From assembly GCF_006438925.1 (NCBI RefSeq), contig NZ_RCZA01000004.1, positions 434,001 through 498,000 of the forward strand: a stretch of DNA of 64,000 bases, written 5' to 3'. The DNA comes from Pseudomonas mandelii. Lineage in GTDB: Bacteria > Pseudomonadota > Gammaproteobacteria > Pseudomonadales > Pseudomonadaceae. Numbering within the stretch: position 1 is the first letter of the stretch; each line of letters starts with the position of its first letter. A program made the position numbers and the translations under genes. Below, piece by piece: positions 63,299 through 64,000 of this stretch. The notes beneath the pieces were generated by a model, which saw only the letters and a program-made list of their open reading frames with translations, did no database searches and was not told the DNA's origin.

Positions 63299-63634
63299 TC
63301 AGACCTCTTGATGGATGGTTACGGATTTCTTCCGATCCTGCAGCCCACGCACCACCAAGTACAACAACGGTCCGATGGAAACAAATATTGCGGTAAGCAA
63401 CAGATACGGCACCACCGACAACCGTGACCGCCCACGCTTGCGCGCATCTTTGTACATCCAGATCCCCGCGAGCGTCGCCAGCAGGTACAAATCAATCACC
63501 ACTTGCGCCGTGTCGGGGCGCGACATCAGGCTGATGCCGAAGTCGATCAATGACTGTTCGGCCTGAAGCATCACCGAAACGGTGTAGCCGGCGAATGCGA
63601 TCAGTGCAATGAGGGGCAGGGCGACAGACTTCAT
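63299..63634 (-). CDS. small membrane protein, DUF2834-like
   Basis: A 111-residue membrane protein with about three spans (MKSVALPLIALIAFAGYTVS; VIDLYLLATLAGIWMY; YLLLTAIFVSIGPLLYLVV) and a basic loop KDARKRGRSRLS. The span pattern and the LYLVVRG ending fit DUF2834. Start 63634 was chosen over 63763 because the upstream extension is unlike the family. Function unknown. Confidence 0.75.
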   Translation of the reverse strand: MKSVALPLIALIAFAGYTVSVMLQAEQSLIDFGISLMSRPDTAQVVIDLYLLATLAGIWMYKDARKRGRSRLSVVPYLLLTAIFVSIGPLLYLVVRGLQDRKKSVTIHQEV

Positions 63635-63816
63635 GGTTTCCTTCCTTGGGACGATGAACAGAGTCGGCAGCCTACAGAGGCCGAGTAAAATTGGCCATTG
63701 ACTTGCCATCGGCGTCCGGCTAATTTCCGGACATGACTTCCACTGTATTGCGCTGCCAGCCAAGCATTATTACCGCCATTCCTTATTTGGCGGGCTAGCT
63801 CACGACTGCAGCACCC

Positions 63817-63844
63817 AACCCGCCCTCGAGGCGGGTTTTTTCTT
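63817..63844 (+). terminator. Rho-independent terminator
   Basis: AACCCGCC / GGCGGGTT stem with a CTCGA loop followed by a T-run. No plus-strand gene precedes it within 600 bases, so it may end an unannotated small transcript or is a leftover of a lost gene. Confidence 0.75.
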
Positions 63845-63879
63845 TCTGTCTCTTGGGTCTTGAACCAACGCCGACCGGC

Positions 63880-63961
63880 GTAGGAGCTGCCGAAGGCTGC
63901 GATCTTTGATCTTGCTTTTAAAAGCAAAAGTAAAAGATCGCAGCCTTCGGCAGCTCCTACG
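63880..63961. repeat. REP palindrome pair
   Basis: CGTAGGAGCTGCCGAAGGCT ... and its inverse around an AAAAGCAAAAG spacer, same class as at 52086. Confidence 0.9.
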
Positions 63962-63987
63962 CAGTCGGTGTACGACAGGAGACAACC

Positions 63988-64000
63988 ATGAGCATCCCCG
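63988..64000 (+). CDS. start of a gene running off the window
   Basis: An ATG at 63988 preceded by ACAGGAGACAACC, a good ribosome site, opens MSIP before the window ends. Product unknown. Confidence 0.45.

Noticed and set aside
1..64000. CRISPR array
   Set aside because: No regularly spaced direct repeats with unique spacers were seen; the only repeated sequences are REP palindromes and the duplicated cyn control region.
1..64000. tRNA or rRNA genes
   Set aside because: No cloverleaf with a GTTCRANYC T-loop and CCA end was found by eye, including at the edges of the mobile segment; a tRNAscan run would settle it.

Overview
The window reads as a Pseudomonas chromosome, most likely of the P. 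fluorescens group. The right end carries genes typical of that group (azoR, a ybiT-type ABC-F ATPase, lpxO, ku, a PQQ-type sugar dehydrogenase, a RimK-family ligase and a CorA-family transporter), and these are separated by Pseudomonas REP palindromes. All identifications come from reading motifs in the translated sequence; no database search was run.

Layout. (1) 1-35.4 kb is an accessory stress-detoxification region. It opens with an SDR oxidoreductase and two NTF2-like genes, one broken by a group IIC intron remnant. An RclR-like AraC regulator follows, divergent from an AhpD-like gene and an RclC-like DUF417 membrane protein. Next come a hydrolase with a nonsense codon, a ProA-like dehydrogenase, glutathione reductase, a ferric-reductase-like membrane protein, several glutathione S-transferases, exported hydrolases, a large winged-helix/ATPase regulator and DJ-1/isochorismatase-type hydrolases. 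A triple-domain flavin/ferredoxin fusion, glutaredoxin and WrbA complete the set. Three cyanase genes are interspersed: cynR-cynS-DUF2790; cynS-DUF2790-cynT(frameshifted)-grx; and cynT-cynS-DUF1348. A second AraC/AhpD-like divergent pair closes the region. (2) 35.4-50.2 kb is a mobile, partly AT-rich segment. It has a ccoN scrap, several unrecognised proteins, a SLAC1-type channel, a LysR regulator and, at 42.5-48.9 kb, a four-gene operon of three large recombinase-type proteins and one small coiled-coil protein. That operon resembles Tn554-like or Gamma-Mobile-Trio modules. (3) 50.2-64 kb is ordinary core chromosome.

How the genes fit together. Cyanase and CynT-type carbonic anhydrase convert cyanate plus bicarbonate to ammonia and CO2 and recycle the bicarbonate. 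RclR/RclC-like and AhpD-like proteins belong to hypochlorous-acid and hypothiocyanous-acid stress responses in other bacteria. Glutathione reductase, GSTs, glutaredoxin and quinone/flavin reductases repair thiol and electrophile damage. One reading is a composite island against oxidised halogen and thiocyanate species, whose breakdown releases cyanate. That functional link is inference. The best hard evidence for shared control is a 40-bp element matching at 38 positions upstream of two of the three cynS genes, only one of which lies beside cynR.
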